Assembly (NCBI GenBank): GCA_027924585.1
Contig: BSBM01000779.1
Coordinates: 16,784,001-16,848,000 of the forward strand
DNA from: Larix kaempferi
Taxonomy: Eukaryota > Streptophyta > Pinopsida > Pinales > Pinaceae
Direction: 5' to 3'
Length of the DNA: 64,000 nucleotides
The notes beneath the pieces were generated by a model. It was not told the DNA's origin. It saw nothing but the letters and a program-made list of their open reading frames with translations, and did no database searches. The position numbers and the translations under genes were made by a program. Positions 58,958-64,000 of the stretch are shown in pieces; position 1 is the first letter of the stretch, and the number at the start of each line of letters is the position of its first letter.

Positions 58958-59080
58958 CTGGTCATCATTTAAAAAACCACCACTCACAAATGTAATTGGT
59001 TTGTAATAATCAGGAATATGAAAAAGGTTATCATGGTCCTTTTCATATCCTAAACCATATATGTTTGTTCCCAAGGTCTA
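58322..59080 (-). pseudogene. Duplicated acidic and CCHC zinc-knuckle coding segment
   Basis: The minus frame reads an Asp-rich run, then SIEDFLDDDWMDEELVLC, a TAA, HCQRTSHDELNYFDLHPC, then the knuckle CIFCGKTNHFSDRC (CX2CX4HX4C), and HP followed by TAG. A 318-bp tandem duplication repeats all of this, so two zinc knuckles are present, both otherwise conserved. Upstream the frame is open to about 59,074. A gag-like nucleic-acid-binding tail of a retroelement is the simplest reading; no capsid-like core, protease or polymerase adjoins it. It could also be a host zinc-knuckle protein. Confidence 0.5.
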
Positions 59081-60005
59081 ACGATCGTAGCTGACTTATA
59101 CTCATATGCTTTGATGTCATTAGTTTTTATCGCAATGCTTTCATCCAACTCATCTTCATTATTTTGAATTTCATTATCCAAGATTTCCTTCAATGTTACA
59201 ATAACTTCAATTTCATCAAAATAAAATAATTATAACTTACAAACATCAAGCGAAACTTTATTTTTTGGTGCCTCGGTGTTACCATGAAGTGACTACAAAT
59301 TTTCATTCAATAACTTTGTTTGTGTTTGTATCATATACACCTTCTTGTTCATCACATGTCAGAAGGTAAGAACAATTGTATTTGTTCCTTTGTTCATGGA
59401 AATTTTAGATTATAGAAATGTGTTGATCAGTGTGTACAACTTTTTAAATAGTTCTCCAATGTGTTCCATTCTTAAAGTGCTAGATGTTCTCAAGAGATCT
59501 TTTGTTGATAGCCTATCGTCGTCAAAACAAAGTGTTGTATTCATTTTATGCATCCCTTAAATGAATTTCTTGTGCCAATTTTTTCGCTAATAAAAAGTTT
59601 CCTTGTGAGATTAGATTGCTTGAATACTTTATATCTCGAAGCATTTTTAAGGGACGTTGTGCGTGTAAATGGATTGTCATATTTGCATAATAAAAAAAAC
59701 ACCAATAGTGATGAAGGCACACTCGTATAGATCCTAAGTTCCCCAAATTCAATGTTAGGCAGGTCTAGGACTATAAACAAAAAAAGAAATTTTAGTAAGT
59801 AGGATGAGCCTTTATAACCCATTTGTAAAAGTGAGCCCTTATAACTCCAAAAACACCTTATAGTGCCAAGTACATTTATAACAGCTTAAAAATTTGCAAA
59901 AAAATTAACTCCTTATAACTTCAAAAACCCATTGTCGGAAGCACCCTTATAACTCCGTTATAAAAAATTTCACCCTTATAACTCAGAATACCAAGGGTTC
60001 AAAAC
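59081..60005. other. No gene recognised
   Basis: Short frames on both strands at 59,540-59,822 overlap but show no motif. A phrase CCCTTATAACTCC recurs several times between 59,810 and 59,980. Confidence 0.4.
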
Positions 60006-60610
60006 ATGAAACCCCATTGGAGAATCATTAAGACCTCAAATTATTGTGGTTTCTGTGATGGAATATTTTGCTTCTTCACATATACAATAGAAGAAATAGA
60101 ACAAATAACATCATCTATGCAAAATTCAACTACTTACAATGTACTTGATTATGTCTCTACAACAAATGAAATTTGTGGCTTCCTTTACTAAACAACCATG
60201 GATGTTCCAACAAAATATACTAAACTATACTTGGATGCAAGGAGGACTATTGAAGACTACATCAAGGGTTTTGCAAAACCGTCATCTGACAAGCTTCTTC
60301 TAGACTTGGCATCTGATCATGAACAACATGTTTTCACTCTTGTTCTTGATCTTAATAAAACTCTAATATATTCATATTAGAAGAGAGATCATGGATGGAA
60401 AACATTTAAAAGACCTGGAGTAGAGATATTTTTGGAGCATCTTGCACACTACTATGAAATTGTGGTTTATTTGAATCAATTGAATATGTATGTGGACCCA
60501 ATCATGGAGAGGCTTTATTAGAAAGGATTCATTACGTATAGGTTGTCATAGGATGTAACTTAGTATGTCAATGATATGGATTTATGTGAGAACGAAATTA
60601 AAGAGCATAT
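60006..60610 (+). pseudogene. TIM50: TIM50 (mitochondrial inner-membrane translocase subunit), intronless copy
   Basis: TIM50 is the receptor of the TIM23 complex, with an FCP1/NIF-like (HAD-fold) domain in the intermembrane space. A single plus frame of about 200 codons reads a membrane-segment and linker-like start (FCFFTYTIEEIEQITSSMQ), VPTKYTKLYLDARRTIEDY, GFAKPSSDKLL, then the NIF domain HVFTLVLDLNKTLIYSY (usual DLNETL), KRDHGWKTFKRPGVEIFLEH, YYEIVVYLNQLNMYVDPI and GFITYRLS. It is interrupted by TAA 60189 and TAG at 60378, 60519, 60549 and 60561, with no indels. Plant TIM50 genes are multi-exonic as I recall, so the uninterrupted layout suggests a processed copy. The 5' presequence and the NIF C-terminus are missing. 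Confidence 0.88.
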
Positions 60611-61206
60611 ATATATTCACATACATACATATATGGCAAGAAACACAACGATACAATAAACTTAGATTCTATTAAATGAATGAAATAGAACAAACTATAA
60701 AATAAAAGCAACTAGAATGGTGGTAGCTATATCTCTGAGAAGATATGGGGCAGCTACACTAATTCGTGACAAGTTGAATACAAGAAGAGGTCGAAAGAGC
60801 CTATTTAGCATAAGAATGAGGGAAAGAACCCTAAACATCCAAAAACCTAACCCTAGAAGATGAACCGTCATAAATTTTGCGGCCCCAAGGTGGTTAGTTG
60901 AACAGTTAACTTCCCGGGGCATAAATTTTGCATAAGATCTTCGAATTTTGCATAAGATCTTCGTTTGAGGCGCTCGATAGCGCATTGGAAAGTTCTATCC
61001 GAGCTATACAAATTTCGACTGGATAATCGTCATTGGCAACAACTAGCCCCTCGAATCTCCAAAAAACATCGTTTAGGGCCTCAAAATGGCCCCGGAAGTT
61101 CAGGACTCGAACAACTGTAGAAAAATCATAAGAAAATTGCCAGAATGGAAAACTGTTTTGAGCCAGTGGAATAGGTGGGTTTCCACCTATATCCCTCTAT
61201 ATAAAT
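60611..61206 (-). mobile_element. Probable 3' LTR or UTR of the gypsy element, bounds unknown
   Basis: It lies just beyond the purine tract that ends the gypsy coding region. On the minus strand it has TTTATATAGAGGG near its start and an AT-rich end. A 19-20-bp phrase (TTTTGCATAAGATCTTCG-like) is repeated in tandem near 60,926-60,964. I could not find TG/CA ends, so only the position supports an LTR. Confidence 0.4.
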
Positions 61207-61220
61207 CCTCCCCCCTTAGG
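61207..61220 (-). other. Polypurine tract
   Basis: Minus strand AAGGGGGGAGGA, just after the last coding part of the gypsy element; plus-strand DNA synthesis would start here. Confidence 0.55.
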
Positions 61221-61239
61221 AAGCAATGGTATCCATTGC

Positions 61240-64000
61240 GTTGAGTGGCCCCATTAGGTGGGGAAACTTCTGCTGAACTTGACTCTTGGTGAGCTACTTG
61301 CCTTGGTGAATTAGTTGCCCTACTTTGACAACCCAATATAGTTGGATCTTTTGCTGGCAGGTTCCCTTAACCTGTGTGTCCATGATCCAATCAATGGTTG
61401 CATGTTCCATGTAGTCGGGATTAAGCTTTGTAGGTGTCAATTGCTCTGCCACATCTGAGGTGTCCAACAATGGTGGAAAATATGGGCGAAGGGGATCCAG
61501 ATTGAATATTGGGTGTAGGCCAAGGAATGGAGGAATCCTTAGCTTGAAGGCATTATCACCAACTCCCTTGGTGATGGTGTATGACCCATATCGAAGTGGA
61601 TGAAGCTTGCGATGGGGTCCTGTGAGCCTCTCTTTCTACAAATGCAACCAAACCTTATCACCCACCTGGAATTTGTGTGGAGCCCGATGTTGTTCATGTT
61701 GATGCTTGTACTTAGTGTTAGCCTTTTCAAAAATTTCATGGACCTATTGGTGGATGTGCTGGATTCGTTCAACAAATCTGGTGGCCTTATCAGCCTCAGT
61801 CTGAGCATGGGAAGATTCCTCACATGTGGATGCAATGGGAAGAGCTACATCAATTGGTTCCAGTGGTTGGAACCCCAGACATACTTGAAAAGGGCTGTGG
61901 CCGGTAGAGCTATGAAGGGATGTGTTATAGATATGTTGCACATAAGGAATGCACTCATGCCATGTGCAGGGATGTTTAGAATTGTACATTATCAGAATAT
62001 GCACAATCATATTGTTGACTACCTATGTTTGTCCATTGATCTGGGGGTGGAAGGCAGTCTATTTGGTGAGCCTGGTATCCATCCATGACCATAGGATGGA
62101 CCAGAAAGTTCTTAGGAACTTGTTGTCCTGATCTGAAATGATATTCTGTGGCAGCCCGAAATGAACCCAAACACGCTCGAAGAATATCTTAGCATTTGCT
62201 TCAGCAGAGATGTTCTTCTTGAAAGCTATTAGAATGACCATCTTGAGAAATGATACACGACCATAAACACACAGTCATTTCCATGCTTGGTTGAAGGTAG
62301 TCTAGACATGTAATCCATGGATATGGATTCCCATGGCCCATTAGGAGTGGGCAGAGGAATGTACAACCCCCATTTTTTATAGTAGGTTTTGCAATGGGAC
62401 AGGAAGTGCAGGATCTTATGTACCGGTCGATGTATTTTCAGAGCTTAAGACAATACAAATACTTATGCAATATGGCCACTATATTTTCGGTGCCGAAGTG
62501 CCTTGCCACCCGATTGTAATGAGCTTCCCAAATCATCTTCACAAGCTCGCTTGAAGGAACGCAGAGATGGCCCAAGTGGCATAGCAAGCCTTCCTGAATA
62601 TGAAAGTCTACTACAGATGTTCCTGCACATAGGGCTTGATATATGGGAGAAAACGCAGGATCACTACTATATAGTTGAGGCCACCTGGAGGTCTCATAGC
62701 CACATGAGTGGAGAATTGTGGTAAGTGTTTCTACTAGAGGTCAAACGAGGAAATCGACGGCTTGGTTGGTGCTGCCCTTCTTATATTTAATATTCATGTG
62801 GAATTGCTGCAAGTAAGTGGACCTGGTGGCGGTCATCCTGTAACCTCCCTTGGGTTTGCATGAACTATAGGGGCTTATGATCAGTGTGGATGACTGTCTA
62901 TTTTTCAAGGATGTAATGCTTCCATTGGTGGAAGGCTTGGACAATGGAATACATTTCCTTATCGAACGTGGGGTACTTGCAGACTGTATCTAATTGTGAT
63001 ATGCCATTGAATGGCCATGTTGAGTGAGGACTGCACCAACAACATATTCTAAAGCATTTGTTTCAATCTCAAAGGGTTGTTGTAAATCCGATAAGGAAAG
63101 GATAGGTTTCGAACATAAGCATTTCTTCAACTCAAATTATTGTTGTTGTGTCTTGGACCAGTGGAACTTGTCCTTAGATCCTCCTTTGGTCACTTGGATA
63201 AGGGACCAAGCAATATTAGAGAAGCCCAACACAAATCTGCGATAGAAGTTGGCAAGCCCTAGAAGATGTGAAGCTCTACGAGAGTTGTCGACGTTGGCCA
63301 ATCATGGATGGCTTGGATCTTGGATGGATCCACATGAACACCATGTTCATCCACAATGCATCCCAGATATTGAGCCCTCTTCATGCCAAATGATCACTTC
63401 TCTAAATTAGCACATAACTTGTGTTGGCGCAAGGTGTTGAGGATTTGGTGGATATGCTGCAAATGCTCTGCCCATGTTCTGTTGTACATGAGAATATCAT
63501 CCAAATATATGTCCACAAAAGAGTTACTGAACAGTCGTAGGATATTGTTTGTCATTCTCATGAAAGTTGTTGGAGCATTATTCAAGACGAAAGGAATGAC
63601 CAACCACTCAAAAAGGCCTTCCTGAGATTTGAAGGTAGTCTTCCAAACATAGGTCTGCTCAATTGGCACTTGATGATAACCAGACTTCAAATCAATCTTG
63701 ATGAAATATTTGGCACCCTTGAGCTGGTCAAGAAGGTTGTCGATACGGGAAATAGGATATTGATTCCAAACTGTGATCTTGTTTAGAGCTTGGTAATCAA
63801 TACAGAGTCACCATGTATCGTCTTTCTTTTGTACCAACACAATAGGGATCCCACAAGTGAGGATTTAGGTCGAATGTGCCCCTTTTGGATCAATTCTTGA
63901 ATCTGGTGTTTGATTTCTTCATTTTCCATGAGGGAATTCCTGTATACTATTCCGTTAGGTAAAGGTGCACCAGGTATCAAATCATTGGAATGCTTGAATG
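61240..64000 (-). pseudogene. Ty3-gypsy pol (RT, RNase H, integrase, chromodomain), cut by window end
   Basis: From the right edge: pre-RT (DLIPGAPLPNGIVYRNSLME, ELIQKGHIRPK), RT (MKSGYHQVPIEQTYVWKTTF, LFEWLVIPFVLNNAPTTFM, then VDIYLDDILMYNRTWAEHL with YLDD intact, about 63,394-63,690), a broken RNase H (near 62,740-62,950), integrase (KNISAEANAKIFFERVWVHF; ISDQDNKF with Asp; FHPQINGQT then a TAG where E/Q is usual), the C-terminal GPHRKLHPLRYGSYTITKG block and a chromodomain-like YWVVKVGQLIHQGK. TAG stops at 62059, 62023, 61744 and 61636 share one integrase frame; a frameshift precedes RT. Chromoviral type. Confidence 0.92.

Noticed and set aside
59541-59822. Overlapping frames on both strands as a small gene
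   Set aside because: No motif, low-complexity AT-rich composition and no supporting signals.
1-64000. tRNA, rRNA, snoRNA or microRNA genes
   Set aside because: No cloverleaf boxes, rRNA core sequences or convincing microRNA-type stem were seen, but structure searches were not possible by eye.

Overview
This window looks like nuclear DNA of a seed plant with a large, repeat-rich genome. A gymnosperm is my best guess, from the style of the NLR remnant, the age and nesting of the retroelements and the gene-poor, AT-rich spacing. That is inference; no marker gene settles it. I found no intact host protein-coding gene, no rRNA or tRNA gene and no CRISPR array. The longest intact reading frame is ORF1 of a LINE.

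Layout. 1-7,000: a broken FAD-monooxygenase fragment with one intron, a decayed Ty3-gypsy integrase plus a probable 3' LTR, and a broken NLR resistance gene. 7,900-10,800: a Helitron-type helicase fragment, cut at 8,699 by a Ty3-gypsy LTR with a TATA box and primer-binding site. 10,800-15,500: a GC-richer island with a G-rich repeat, a twelve-unit 41-bp minisatellite, the last exon of a BTB/POZ gene (two stops) and a terminal exon of nascent polypeptide-associated complex beta, part of which is duplicated. 15,500-25,200: repeat-bearing AT-rich DNA with many local tandem duplications. 25,249-30,848: a LINE on the minus strand with both 13-bp target-site duplications, carrying a nested 144-bp insertion and lacking the reverse transcriptase core. 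30,900-42,300: tandem repeats, a MITE-like element, a long unrecognised minus-strand reading frame (Pro-rich, then coiled coil) and a gypsy gag scrap. 42,340-45,218: a 2.9-kb solo LTR with 5-bp target duplication. 46,272-51,595: a near-complete Ty1-copia element with two 316-bp LTRs. 53,200-57,892: an older copia element, broken off in its RNase H region beside LTR-like DNA. 58,300-60,600: a duplicated zinc-knuckle gag-like segment and an intronless TIM50 copy. 61,200-64,000: a Ty3-gypsy pol running off the window end.

Nothing here forms an operon or a working host pathway. The window is a record of transposition, gene decay and repeated local duplication. Its most unusual property is that premature stops in most of the minus-strand elements are almost all TAG, as expected if methylated C in CAG/CTG sites decays to T. 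The best candidate for something undescribed is the coding relic at 35,486-37,180.
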